A stretch of DNA of 64,000 bases, taken from contig JAYKXP010000014.1 of assembly GCA_037176845.1 (NCBI GenBank), positions 803,148-867,147 of the forward strand, given 5' to 3'. The translations under genes were made by a program, and so were the position numbers. Of the stretch, positions 46,601-58,663 are shown one piece after another. Origin of the DNA: Paramarasmius palmivorus (Eukaryota > Basidiomycota > Agaricomycetes > Agaricales > Marasmiaceae). The notes below the pieces were generated by a model that saw nothing but the letters and a program-made list of their open reading frames with translations, ran no database searches and was not told where the DNA came from. The stretch's first letter is position 1; every line of letters begins with the position of its first letter.

Positions 46601-48024
46601 GTATGGCCTGTCAATAAACCGCAAGGACAACACCTATAAGACACTCAACTTCCTCGGTGACAATGTCAAGTCCTTGACGTGAACCTTCGAGGGTGACCTA
46701 ACGAAACGTTCAGCAACGAAGATATACCAATCGAACAGATATACAGAAACATACTCTTCGCCTTCATCCAATCGACGCTTACCGCTGCTTTCCGAAAACG
46801 AAAGAGAAAAGGAAAAGGGGAGTAAGTGACGCACAGAATACTCTAAACAACAACCCCAATTACCTGGACAGGACGACCTCACTACGATTAGTGCCATACG
46901 GGAGACTACCATCGTCAATGGACACATCGCTGCTACAGTCGACCCCCACCACCGCTCTGCCAACCGGAAATAGAACAAATACAGTCGTGTTAGCACACAC
47001 ATAGACAGACGCAAATGCACGGAACACGAACGCAGGAGACGACGCAGCGTCTGACCGGAGAACAGAACGACTACGGAACACCGAACAACGAGACGTCAGC
47101 AAATCGGAGACAAACAGCGGCAGCCTCACCGAACTCCGTCTCTACGATCTTTCATAGAAACAAAGACATTCCTACCATGACGCATCAGTAGAACGCAACA
47201 ACATTGTTACACGAATACGAGGGGCGACAGACAAGAAAGGTACAGAAAGGAAGAGAGTTCCAAAAGCAATGTCCCAGTCATCTAAGCAAAACAAGACCGG
47301 AAAGGGACAGGAAACGGGGGGGAAAGGAAAAGAAAGATGAAAAAAAGATGAAAAAGAGGAAAAGAAACCCACTCATCGTCAGCGACAGTCCCGAACTTCC
47401 CTGCGGGCAACACTCGAGCAGGAGCAGGTACTGCACCTCGTCTAAACAGACAACCACGTACGTCAGTCAATACAGACCAAACAAAAAACAGAGCGTAACA
47501 GAGTTTCTCACCGTACAGAAACGACAGAGGCGCCTGAATCGGAATCGTCGTCGACGAAAACGATGCTCCCACGGGACCTGCAGCGAAGACGAGTCAACAA
47601 GCACAGAAAAACGACCACACACTACACACTTAGACGCAGATTTTCGGCCTGAGTCCTTGTGGACAGTAGAACCTGACGAACTGCACGTGTGTTAGCAATA
47701 CAACCCTCAAACGACGACTCAAGGATGCATACGGCAAGTCAACAACAACCACATCGTCGTCCGAATCCGGTGCGTCGTCAACAAGCTTGCGCTGAGTGTA
47801 CCTGTGGATGAAATATCTGTTCTCAGTCACATATGCAATCTACCACAGTGTCCTCACGGCGGAGACATCCTTTCAGCGACAGCAGACACCTCGTCCTCGA
47901 CATCTGACTCCACACGAGCCCTACTCTTCGCTCCATTGGAACGGACAGAAGATCGACTATGTCACCGTGATCAGCATACGAAGAGCGAAACAAAAACCCT
48001 CACACACCTTTTCTTTGACGACAT
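43608..48024 (-). CDS. Long many-exon island gene C with Ser/Asp-rich N-terminal half
   Basis: The proposed start is MSSKK (first exon 48,008-48,024); the last exon ends at 43,608 in VVFTLTGF...FVIVLGHM. Phase-checked joins include SRARVESDVEDEVSAVAE to YTQRKLVDDAPDSDDDVVVV, LSDGVGDVASDG to GTDSSYNPAGTRVSSS, and ARLTQ to SLSDSEEDLPSPLDAMSG. The first half is serine- and acidic-rich and looks disordered and nuclear. The second half is ordered: RFVGYANNESAFDGFAAVSY, AMLFVKYNDIKNIARVSLAD, QLHVRPIENDWEIMQSNIGT, and VPIYDGRSLPGRRGFRFEPE at the C-terminus. One intron holds the poly-T tracts near 45.55 kb. About 15 or more exons are expected. Function and family are unknown; the complete chain was not resolved. 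Confidence 0.5.
45541..45606. repeat. Two long A tracts (poly-T in the intron of gene C)
   Basis: A 22-base A run (45,541-45,562) and a second run of about 20 (45,587-45,606) are separated by a short purine-rich spacer. In the sense of gene C they form a pyrimidine tract inside an intron, whose acceptor TTAG is just below. Confidence 0.7.
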
Positions 48025-48726
48025 AGTAGGAAAAGAACACCGATGAAGGAACGGGGACTACAAGGGGAACAATCCAACCTTTAAATTCTCGCAAACCCTG
48101 GAAATTATAAATTCGAATGGAGCAAACCAGCCACCCGGCAAGCTTCACTGACAGCTAGTCAAATAGCATTGAACAGACATGCTAACAAAAAACCGGCAGT
48201 GCCAGCTCACCTCTACATGTCCTCACCCAACGAAATCCGAGAGCAGAGAGCCGATTGAGTCGTGGAAGAGAATCACAGGCACAGAGGCATCCCCGAAATA
48301 CAACACGGCCGATTTTCTCCGACTGGCTCGGAAACAAGCCACGTGTCCAGAACAGTCCCACCCTTGTCACCTTTGGCGCCTGTCACCTTCAACATAACTT
48401 CGAACTCCACGAAGTCAAATCCCAATGATACAACCAAGTCCAAGCAGGATCTGTTATCTGTGTATCACGGTATAAAAGGAAATACGAGCCAAAGTAAGCA
48501 CTCGACCACAACTCTATGCCAGTATGCTAGGAGTCCACTATCAAGAGAGAGCAGCAGGTGAGTACCCATTTTGTCGTCCGCAAGCTCAGGCTGACACGGA
48601 TTACAACCAGCTTCCATGCTCGAAGAGATCACGAATGTAAGGCTATCCTCGGGCTATATCGCCCATCCACTTGTGGCGTACGCGCAGGCAAGTGCAATTC
48701 ACCAGAAATAATGTCATCGCTACTGC

Positions 48727-49741
48727 ATGACCAACCTCTCACAGGGCATACCAGAGAACACCATGGACGTTACCTGTAACAAAAACACGAACAACCCAAC
48801 CTGGCGAATAACCACACGGAAAGCAGAGGACACGGAAACAGAGGACACGGAAACAGAGGAGGTAGTTTTCACTGTACACGGTATCATCGTCGAATCAGAC
48901 CTCCCCCCTGTAACGAGACCAATCGCGAGGTAGAAAACTGATATTCCCCTCACGTTGACGACATCTGATTTCAACCATAGGTCAACCTCTCCTCGACACG
49001 TACAGCAGCGAATATCTATCACGGGCCTAGACACCCAATCCTTTGCCGGAGCAATGCAAGGTCTAGCCTCGATCGAGAACTTCCTTCGTCTCAACATACG
49101 TGACAATGCCTTCAACGAAATCGGAACCATTATAAACGGTTATCAGGTCATAGAGATCTCGAACCGATACTTTACCGGCAAGCGCTTCGCCAGTGGAGTG
49201 GACAAAGAAAAGCTTTCCCCTGAAATAGATCCCAATGGAGTGCTCGCTGAACTTCAAGGTGACGGCTTCGTATACACGTCGGAAAACAAGGTCGAATATT
49301 ACCAACGAACTATATCCGCAGCTGGCGAATATCAGTGAGCAGAGCAATCCACCTTCCAACCCACGGGCGCTAACCACCTACTGTAGCTTCAAGAACATTT
49401 CCCCAGCGGGAATCAAGGACGGAGATATAGTCGAGATTCAGTTCACGGTCACGCTTATCGACAAGAGAGTGGGGAGAGGAAGAGACACCAAACAGGTTTT
49501 CTGCACCAAGTACATCTTGCGATCGATCACCCTACTGGATCGCACCTTCTCGGAGGCAAGTAGACTTATCTAGCGTCAACATCAAGTGGTATAAGCTAAC
49601 GTCACCCAGCATAACAGGATGTCCATGCTGATGAACACTAGACGACCAACATTGAAACGCAAAGTTGGGCACGGAGAGGAAGAAGCACAAGAAACACAGG
49701 ATAGACTGAAGCGTATGGCTATAGACAGCGGCAAGGCTTGA
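48727..49741 (+). CDS. Island gene B2, four exons with one GC-AG intron, unknown
   Basis: Exons 48727-48929, 48981-49334, 49387-49555 and 49610-49741 join in phase to 285 residues. The N-terminal part has a 16-bp tandem duplication coding EDTETEDTETEE. Further motifs are LASIENFLRLNIRDNAFNEI, INGYQVIEISNRYFTGKRF, ISPAGIKDGDIVEIQFTVTL and TKYILRSITLLDRTFSE. The C-terminus is basic, then acidic (LKRKVGHGEEEAQE). The last intron starts GCAAGT rather than GT; only this donor keeps the frame. The gene is opposite in strand to its neighbours C and B1. No family is recognised. Confidence 0.6.
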
Positions 49742-50155
49742 GTATGCAGTCACGTAGTGTCGTTCAAATAGAAATACATCATCTATAAACACAATCCAGC
49801 GGTTGAGTACACGTTCACCTGAAACTCGCGTTGACTCGTCGTTTCTTCTTATCACTACTTTGGTTTATATGTCAAGGAACACTACAACATACACGAGATA
49901 TCTGTCGTACACATCTACAGTCGTAGAAGACCAAACACTCGACGTGCATCAGCTACATCGACACGATCAACCAAACAACGCATCTATATCCCCTCCATAC
50001 CGACTCATATATTCCTCGCTAGACACCGCGACCACCGAACTATTTTCGGGAAGGGGGTCAAAATAGGTAGCTGGTTTAGGATGAAGTCGCTCAAACAACA
50101 TATGAATATGCCTGAGCATGAGACGCACGTGTCAGCATCGCTCATGCGTCGACAG
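49742..50155. other. Spacer between convergent B2 and B1
   Basis: About 410 bp. No gene is supported; the plus-strand frame at 49,803-50,066 is Thr/Ser-rich without a domain. Confidence 0.3.
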
Positions 50156-50999
50156 TCAACGAGAAGACACCAACCATACAACCCGGCCCACCAAAGTATC
50201 GACAGACACCATCCTCAGCAAATCTTCCGAGCAGAAGTCCACCAGCAGCGGCCCGTACCACGGTCGGAACAAGCCCTTTGTCAATGATTCCAGTCGCATC
50301 GTAAGGGGAGCGTTCATCTGTTCGGTGTTACCTGCAGACTGTCGAAAATAGATCAGAACATAATGCATTGCTGGTTCGGTGGTCAAGAGTGTCTGTTCAA
50401 TGGGGACGTTTCCGTCGAAACCAGACTTTCTAAACTCCACAAAAGGGGCGTAACCCTTAGCCGACAACGCTTCACGAGGTAGATGAACTAGGGTAGGACG
50501 TCCTCTAACAGGAAAATACAGCAAGAACTGCATACCATAAGCCAGATCATCCCTTATACGATTACACGCAAAGCTCACCTTCAGTCCACTAACGTCGACA
50601 AACGGATATTCCATCGACGGCGCAAAACAGTTTCCAGACGGATCCACCACGGTGCCGCTAACGACAGACACCTTCGGGAACTACACAACATCAGACCGAC
50701 ATCAACTAAAGCAAAAAAACCACGCACACCGGTTCCTCCACGATATTCGTCATCGGTATCGTCTTCCATAACGGGTGAGCCAGACCTTGATACCGGCGGT
50801 GACAACCAAGCACCGGTGAAGCTTTCCCTCGAGAGAGCTTCCGCAGAGCCAGGACGTACATCGCAAGTACCACGAACGGCCTGGCAAGCGGTGAGTGCAC
50901 ATCAGCCATATCCAGTGTATCACTTACAGACAAAGTCGGACCAACATCCTCGCCATCGAAGAACACCGGATCCAGCATGACCATATGAACAACACGCAT
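50156..50999 (-). CDS. Island gene B1, unknown
   Basis: Three exons (complement of 50928-50999, 50728-50880, 50156-50680) join in phase to 249 residues. The order is MRVVHMVMLDPVFFDGED, an acidic middle SPVMEDDTDDEYRGGTG, then an ordered part with DPSGNCFAPSMEYPFVDVSG, GRPTLVHLPREALSAKGY and TEPAMHYVLIYF, ending VWLVSSR. A 51-base stretch beginning GTGAGC after VSGLK could be an extra intron, because its length is a multiple of three. No recognisable domain. Confidence 0.55.
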
Positions 51000-51156
51000 A
51001 GTTCACGGAGAGAGACGTCGGACAGCGGCAAGAGTATCGACAGAACGCCAAAAGGTCCTGAATCAAGCCCTGGAGCGGAGAAGGAATGAATCGCGATCGA
51101 AATCACGATGGTAGCTAAGAGCACGCAATCACCCCTCTTTCACCCCAGCCTGCGGC

Positions 51157-52649
51157 GTGCCGAGAAAGGGGGTAAAGGCAAAATTAAAAAAAAGAGGTGC
51201 AGATCCCACCAGAGAACCCATGAAACACTATACCCGCGGCCAGTGCAAGCGCTCCAAAATAGTATTCGACTCAAAAACAAGATCTGCAGACGCCACGCAG
51301 GATCCAACTAACGGCAGCCTTTACGAAACGTTGTCCAAACCAGTAACGCGGTCGGCTTCCGTCAGTTACTAGTGAAGGGAATCCACGCAAAGAGACGTCC
51401 GTCGAACGCCACTTCCGCATACACAATCTTGTTTGATCGAGAAGAAAACAATGTCAGTAACTGCACACCAGTAGCAAGCGATCGAACATGTACCTCAGAC
51501 ACAAAGAGCATGTCCTATCGTGACCAGCAAGCCACATTCCATACAGGCAGGGAGAGACGACCAGCAACACCGGAAAACAAACCCTGGCACAACCAAGCAC
51601 GGGGCAAGAGGCACCTAGAACTCGTTGCATCAGTAGATTCACCCTGAATAAATCGGCTCACGGGAATCAACACGCAGATATAAACTATGGAGAAACGGGA
51701 GTCAACAGTGGATCCACAACTTACACGCCGCAAACGACCTCCCATTTCAACGACCCCAGAACAAAGTCTAAATGACCTGGACAGGTATCCGAAAACTTTG
51801 AACGCTCCTTTCAACCATAACCCTATCTGTGCAACACACCCAGCAAGGAAAAGAAGACGCATCCAACAGAAACATCACACCTGTCTAAACCAACGACATC
51901 CACGGACATCGATACATCTAATCGGGCGCCAAAGAATTGGGAACGTAGAGCCAATCTGTGGTAAAACAAGGTCGACGCCACGGAAAGAACACTCAAGAAC
52001 GGGGCAAGCTGAATTATCCGTCTTGACCGCCACGAACATCGCGTTACCCGAAATCGAAATTTCCACGGAATCCCTTGCAAATCGCAAATCATGCGACAAG
52101 AGGTTCCAGATCATCGGTACCATCCTAACCAGCGCTCCTGCGAGCATAAATCAATCCAACACACGATCAAGTCCTCCACTCCAAACTCACCTCCGCAAAT
52201 CAACCACCAATGCAAACCGGTAGGCCAAACGGAAAAACAGAAACCTCGAGCGACATGCTGACACCTTCGAACCAGCTACTACCAGCATTGCAAGAAGACT
52301 CAATACCCTCAGCGTCGGCCAACAACAAGCCGTGAGAGTGGTCGTCGAAACCCTTATACAGTTCGGTGAGCAGCAACTTCACGAGGGAGCACTGCAAGAT
52401 AACTGACCTTTCGCAGGACTAGACGAATCCATCACAGATATCCTCAAACAGACGAGCTTCATGAATGATCTCGTCATCCTCAGCGATGAGGATAACAACG
52501 ACCTGATAGACGACGAGGCCGAAGAATCCGGGGAAAGCAGCGACGATTCCGGGGAGGACTTGGATAGCAACAAGGAAAATTCCAGCGGGTACAGCGACAT
52601 GGAGATATCTGACGAGGAGGTCACCAAAGCCGGGCTGAACCGAGCATAG
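51157..52649 (+). CDS. Island gene with a basic N-terminus and highly acidic C-terminus, unknown
   Basis: Plus-strand coding segments appear in order: MPRKGVKAKLKKRGADPTRE (51,157 on), MEKRESTVDPQLTRRKRPPI (51,687 on), IALPEIEISTESLANRKSCD (about 52.05 kb), TTSIARRLNTLSVGQQQAVR (about 52.3 kb) and, after a phase-matched intron (about 52,367-52,417), LDESITDILKQTSFMNDLVI followed by a run of about 40 residues that are nearly half Asp and Glu, ending at 52,649. Only the last intron was verified; the upstream chain is tentative. The charge pattern suggests a nuclear or nucleic-acid-linked protein, but no function is assigned. Confidence 0.35.
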
Positions 52650-53173
52650 AATACATAACTCGACTGACCGAACATACAATGTAACTTGACCCTTAACACG
52701 GCAACCATTGCTTTCCCCCGAGCGATAGTCACCTCGACTCGGTATGACCGAGCCAAAAAATACCAATACAACGCACACACTGTCTATAGAGAGGATAGGG
52801 TAAACGTCACAAGAGAGAGAGGTAAACATCCAAAGGGCCGCGGAAGCAAGAAGCATGGCGCACTTTCGGCATGAGGTCATCACATCGGCGTATGCCTCAG
52901 CATAAACATGTCGATCAGAATACCCTCAGAATTGTGGACATGAGTCGACTCCTGCTTATTCGCAACGACAATCAGATCAGACATACATGGAATACTATCG
53001 ACGACATACGTCCTCCGTTGCGATACGAAACCAAAGACGTACGGTACGCTCCCGACGACATACACCCTTCAACGTACATGATATCACTCAAAACTAAAGA
53101 CGACCTCCGTAAACAGCAACAGACCCGAACCAACCCTTCGACAGCTCGGCCCAACAGAATCAATAGCGACACG
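52650..53173. other. Spacer between the acidic-tail gene and P2
   Basis: About 520 bp between convergent stops. The plus-strand frame at 52,871-53,200 overlaps the last exon of P2 and has no domain. Confidence 0.3.
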
Positions 53174-53893
53174 TTAAGCTCTATTGTACGTGGCAACTAA
53201 CACAAACGAATCAACCAGCTTGCCAGAACGAAATATCAGCTAGTCACTCACCACTATCGGCAAGCTCATAAAGCTCATCACCCGTCACGACCTGCACGCC
53301 CAAGAAACGAGCGAGGTCACCACGCAGCCAATCCAACGTCTCCTGGTCTCTGCGGGCGAGCGGTGTTTCTCGCTGGCCGACGTCGTGATAGCCGAGCAAA
53401 AAACCTTCCAACCTCACCACCTCCGCACACCACAACTGCTGCGTCGACAAGCAAGAAAAATCCTTCTCTAGTCCCGGTTCCCCAGGGGAACAACTCAATG
53501 CAGCTGCAACGACCGACCTAGTTTCATCGTCCCTAATTACAGAGACCAGCGTATTCGCAACAGTAGCAACGCAAGCCCGAAATCTAGCCGTGAGCAGATG
53601 GAGGTCTGGCTCCATCAATTGAACACTCATAGGAAACTCCTACCCAAACAAGAATGAAACGAGAAAGAAGTCAGCTACTGAACTGCCCACAGATATGACA
53701 GAAAAGAACACACCGCGATATTGCGAAGAAGAAAGAGTTCGTCGTACCAGCTGTACGGGTTGGGTGAGCCACTGATGCTGCACAACAACCCGTTGTGACG
53801 GGGATAACCATCAACCAGCCGGCAGAAAAACTCCTGATGGCTGGGTACAGCCACGTCGAGCAAGACGGCCTTGTCTTCAGCGGAAAGAGGCAT
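53174..53893 (-). CDS. Two-member island family, member 2 (P2)
   Basis: Three exons (complement of 53714-53893, 53252-53639, 53174-53196) join in phase to 196 residues. It matches P1 (26,516-27,258) along its whole length and has introns at the same two places. The N-terminus is MPLSAEDKAVLLDVAVPSHQ, the core STQQLWCAEVVRLEGFLLG, and DELYELADS lies near the end. It is on the opposite strand to P1 and next to F3, just as P1 lies downstream of F1 and F2. The sequence is well diverged from P1, so the duplication is old. Function unknown. Confidence 0.62.
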
Positions 53894-54334
53894 ATTGGGT
53901 CTGAGCAATGCAAAAAAAATAAAAGTTGAGGCTATACTTTATATGCCACCCACACAATATATCCACGCCTAATAGAGCACTCGGGGATATCCGACAATGC
54001 CGCCCCGAAGAGAACACTAAACAATACCACAGAAGCTCCAGGGCCTCGATAACGGCCAGACAAATAAACTATGCGTCTAAAGAAACTCGGACATCGTATA
54101 ACGGCACACAGTCGCAGATCCATCGACTCTAATACAAAGAAGGAAACTACGGAATGCAAGAATGGCTGCGACCACGCAGAGCGAACAAAAGAGAACACAG
54201 CGTCGACCAGACGAACTCAACACAAAAGCATTCATGTGAACGTAAAAAAGTCCATACAACCAGCACAACGAGTGCCTCCTTTCACCCAATCTTCCCAAGA
54301 AAGTCGATACAAAGACCCAAGACAACGTCGAATC

Positions 54335-55509
54335 CTACTTCGAACGAACCAGCGACGACCCTCCGTGAAACACCAAAGGATGTTGTTCCCTGACCGACAC
54401 AAAAGCCCTCAGCAGCTCCCAATATTTCTCTTCCTGTGGCAAAGCCGGCACCACGCGGGTCAGGTTACACAAGTAAGCCAGCTTAGGATCGCCGGCGTAG
54501 ACGTTGACCCCGGGATCGCCATATATGGGAATAACCGCCTTGGAGTGAAAGGTCAAGCCTTCGTACAACTCGTGGACCCTGCGATGATATCGAGAAGGAA
54601 GGATTACCACGACTTCGACAGAAGCGGGTATTTCTAGCTCCACCAGGAAATGCTCCAGATTCACTTCCCAAGGTCGATTGTACAGAACGACGGCCAGTTC
54701 CTCGACAGTCCGAAGATGGAGAAGACTGAATGGGCGCAGACCTAGATCAGGCACACCCCACTTGCACTGCACACACAAACGTCTCAACACGGGCCAACAG
54801 TCGACGATGTCGGCTCGCTCGAGAGACGAACGCGTCTCGCAAACAGCAGATCTGACCAGATCACAGACCCGAGTCGTCTGTCGGAGGCGAGCATGAAACT
54901 GGACGGTCCAATCAGCGTCCATAAGGAAATAATAGGGTGCCTCCATCGTATCGAGCGCAGGAAAGACATTAGTACGCAAAGCGTGCAGAATACCTCCGTG
55001 AACGCTGGTGTTTACGATGAGCAGACGAACGTATGGCGCAACTGCATTAATGATTTCTGGTACTCCTCCAGGAAAGGCAAACGAATTGCAAACAAAATCC
55101 CTGGAGAATGGCGTACATATCCATGTGATCGACAGATACCGAACGTACTCAGCCAACTCGGGACTGAAAGACAACGTCCGGCTGAAATCATGGATTCGCC
55201 TTGGAGTGGGGAGTCGAATCCGACTATACACCACCGGATACAGGCTGCGTGCCAGTCAGACCAAGAAACAACTAAACAGAGAAAAAAAAAACAAACGGAA
55301 ACACACCTAGCAGTACGAGCCCTATCCAACAGAAGGATATCGATGACACCGTTACCAGATTCCATCCTCTCCCAGACGACCATCGACAGAATATCGACGA
55401 TCAAGTCATGGACTAAAGACGGTTCGTCAGAATTAGCGGGGGCCGCAGCCACTTCACCGACGACTAGAGGGTCCATGAGAGTATAAACAAACAGCAGGTC
55501 CTGACCCAT
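54335..55509 (-). CDS. F-box-like island family, member 3 (F3)
   Basis: Two exons (complement of 55307-55509 and 54335-55244) join in phase to 370 residues. The N-terminal helix LVHDLIVDILSMVVWERME corresponds to RLVSDVVDIILKGMV of F1, and the intron follows LLLDRARTA at the equivalent position. Shared motifs are GILHALRTNVFPALDTME, WTVQFHARLR, CWPVLRRLCVQ, RPWEVNLEHFLVELEIPASV, LTFHSKAVIPIYGDPGVNV and YWELLRAFVSVRE. The gene ends SLVRSK. It is the minus-strand counterpart of F1 and F2. No catalytic residues stand out. Confidence 0.62.
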
Positions 55510-55886
55510 CTCTTTATATACCCAATCAGAAAATAAACCTGCGACCGAGAACGAAAAAAGGACATAGTCTATTTGAAAGGCAGATTACTAACCAACACGA
55601 GATATGAAGCATCACACACCTTGGCACTCACCCGAATATCTGAATAGGAAGCCTGACTCGGCAACGAAGACCAAAAATTCATTCAAGGGGGGAAAACAAG
55701 CAGAGAAACGAACAGCACGAGAAGAACGCAAAGGAGACAGACGACGAAATAAAAATAAAAGTACCCTGCCCTCGTATGTTCCCACGATGCACGAGACATC
55801 AACGGAAAACGTTCCGACGATCCACGGGACACTGTACAGTGCACCACATACATTCGACAGACTAGCCTTGTCCATAACGACACAAA

Positions 55887-56716
55887 CTACAAAAGCGGCC
55901 ACATCTTCGTAACTACATCCAGATTCACACCTTTGTCGTCCACTATGTATATTCTCGCCGCCACGACGCCCTTGCAAGCCCGGTGCTCTCGTTTGATGCT
56001 CACGATAGTAGCAAGCACTTCGGAGCAAAACTGAGTGGGACGACAATGCAACGACTTTCGAATAACAGTGATACACTTGGAACTAGCCACCTCCTTCACC
56101 AGCCGGACGTCATCACCGTCTTTCCGAGAGACGATCTTCTCCTGGTAACGCATTGCAAGAAGAAAAGAATGGTGCGAAAGGAAGTTGCCGACAGAAACGG
56201 TACGTTTCCCCATTTCCTCCTCCACCCTCCGAGCCATAACTCTCCATAGCTGAATATCATGCTTGGCCATGTATTTCCTCATCGCAGCGATCACGTCGCT
56301 CCTCGGAACGGTACAATGCTGACGGTGTTCGCCACGGTCAGAACTTTGACACTCAGCAGACTAGAAGCCACAAAATAAGCACGCAAACACCACGCCCTAC
56401 TGTCCACTCACGCAATAAGCATCGACAAAACAGGTCGAACAGAACGACATCTGCTTGCAAGAGAAAATACCCGAACAACCGGCGCAAATCATAGGCGAAG
56501 ACCCAGCCTCGCATCCTTCCGACCTGTGATCGACGTCCTTGCGTCGACAATCTTTGTTCTACCACGTCCAGAACGTAAGCAACCAAACCCTGTAGACCAT
56601 AGCACACGTACGCAATAGAAGACCGATCGACACGTAGAGCAAGAGAGAGCCTCGTAGGGGCTCAAACACCAAGAGCATGTAGCACACTGTAGAAGAAGAG
56701 GCATAGATACATTCAC
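55887..56716 (-). CDS. Tandem-MYND zinc-finger protein
   Basis: Three exons (complement of 56612-56716, 56412-56558, 55887-56360) join in phase to 241 residues. The first MYND finger is completed only after splicing: CSWC, eight residues, CSTCRSVFYC, then NKDCRRKDVDHRSEGC. Directly after it comes a second finger: ICAGC, CKQMSFCSTCFVDAYC, then SAECQSSDRGEHRQHC. Both follow C-x2-C...C-x2-C-x5-C-x3-C...H...C. MYND fingers bind short proline-rich peptides in partner proteins. The C-terminal half is helical (DVIAAMRKYMAKHDIQLWRV) and shows no SET or other enzyme domain. Two fingers back to back in one small protein are unusual. Confidence 0.65.
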
Positions 56717-57460
56717 TATCTCGAATCTACATCTACGAACTTATATTGGAAACCTAGAACTCCATACACGTCGAACCGAGTTGAGCAGACGCCGCAACCA
56801 CTCAACCTCTAAGCAGATCCGCAAAGTATAACCATCCAAATAGTCCATTTCGTCAGTGAAAGAACCTCGTGGATACGCCAGAAACTCCATCGGACTCCAA
56901 ATCCGATACTACCAGCACTAAGACAGAACCTGTGTTAAAATACTCTGGAAATCACAAGTCAGCTCTAACCAATGGCTATTTACCACATCAAGCAACCACA
57001 ACACTGAAGCAAAACCGTCACCGAAACCAACCTCCGTGAAAACCGTCAACACGCACCTTTGTTTCCACGCCGAACAACCACATCCCATCCCGAACTAAAG
57101 GGACGGGATACCGTAAAGAAAGCATGCTGCTGTACTGACAGCCACCCCAGTCGAACAAGGTAACCTCATCCCGTTCCTGGCAGCACGAAAGTCTAAATGA
57201 TACCGGGTCAATCGATATACATCATAGGTACGAGACCACAGACTGGAAATATCCGACATGTGAGAGCAAGTCGGTATCTCCTCTCAACTAAGGTACCCAG
57301 AACATCTAACAGCGTAAAGAGACATCCCCACAAATTATCGTTGCGAGAATCAAAGAACAACCGGAGAAGAACGACCGGCAGAATCTAAGATCACACTGCG
57401 GCGACATACGCTCAGTCTCATCGCGATCCCCGTGAAACACATAGTACACACCGATTTATT
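56717..57460. other. Spacer between the two MYND loci
   Basis: About 740 bp. No gene is supported; the plus-strand frame at 57,197-57,388 has no features. Confidence 0.35.
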
Positions 57461-58334
57461 TCACATTTGAAACTGTCCCAACAATTGACAACGATCAACA
57501 AAACAGAAAGAAGTCCCGACATACTGCAAGAGATCCACATCGATCAGAAAAGACATAACGTCCTCCAAAACTAAACCTACAGGTCCAGTGTAGGCGGGGC
57601 CCACCTCGTTTATACGATGCCACGTCCAAAGTAGAACCCCTTGTCTGGGAAACTTCGCCACCACGAAATCTGCTGGGCGATAACCGGAAGGCGGCGACGG
57701 AAAGATGTACTGACGCAACGACGCGCGGTGACAACAGCGAGCTCATAAACCGAAAATCCTGGAAAAGCAACAAAAGACACTCCGTCGGTAGCAAACGCGC
57801 CCGTAAGCTGTTGTACTGGTGACGATGCAACGACAAAATTCGGTAGATGAAATACCTCGCGAAGGCCTTGTCGAACCGGACAACTGAACCTTCGCCCACT
57901 CCACACACAAATGTAAGTTAAACCTCTGAAAGTGGAAGCAGAAATGAACAAACCCACAGCGACAAGCCTTCCGCACTGGTTTACACCTAGCAGCATGACG
58001 AGAATGCCAGTCCACCTCTTGGCAATTTTTAGACCAGTAAGTGCTCTCCATGCACGCCGTACATAGAAACACTTTTCGATTCTTAACGTAACCCTGATCA
58101 CAGAACCGAGTCATGCCGCCTCAGACAGAGAAAAACAGGAAAAGAAACGCCCCCACCACCAATCCCACACCTCGCATCCGCCCAATGCCTATCCTCCATA
58201 TCCTGCGGACACTGACGAACTCCTGAATCAGTAACAGAAACTATACCAAAAAACAATAACACTGTACGTCCATCGTTCGAACAGACAACTTCCATTTGGT
58301 AAGGAGCGATATTCCGACACTTTGTACACCACAA
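57461..58334 (-). CDS. Second tandem-MYND-like locus (exon chain incomplete)
   Basis: Minus-strand exons encode WCTKCRNIAPYQMEVVCSND (58,278-58,334 region), VRQCPQDMEDRHWADARC after a phase-matched intron, and RFCDQGYVKNRKVFLCTACM with YWSKNCQEVDWHSRHAARC (57,960-58,114). This is again two MYND-like units in a row, but with substitutions at some zinc positions (for example Gly or Trp for Cys). A C-terminal exon reads SGYRPADFVVAKFPRQGVLL and ends at 57,461. The first coding exon was not found, and the second unit could start its own gene at ATG 58,114. It is a likely paralogue of the 55.9-56.7 kb gene, partly degenerate or misread here. Confidence 0.42.
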
Positions 58335-58582
58335 TAATACTCATATACTAGTAACAATGTCGGACCAGGAATCCCCATGCTGGAGGTTTGGGAAGGATCA
58401 TGTGGCCCGCGAACGCATTTAGCACCTGCTTGATCCTAACCAAAACGGGAACGGACAAGAGGTGAGGAAAAAGCGACCGAAGGAAATGCATCGCAAGCAG
58501 TCGACAACTGCTCACCGTGTCGACCGGCGTAAACGCCTTCGGCCAACTGCATCTTCCGCACTAATGTAGGCCCCAACATCGA

Positions 58583-58612
58583 GGGGGGGGGGGGGTGGGG
58601 GGGGGGGGAGAA

Positions 58613-58663
<51 letters not shown>

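Noticed and set aside
17931..58334. Interpretation of the island as a secondary-metabolite cluster
   Set aside because: No polyketide or peptide synthase, terpene cyclase, P450 or transporter motif was seen.
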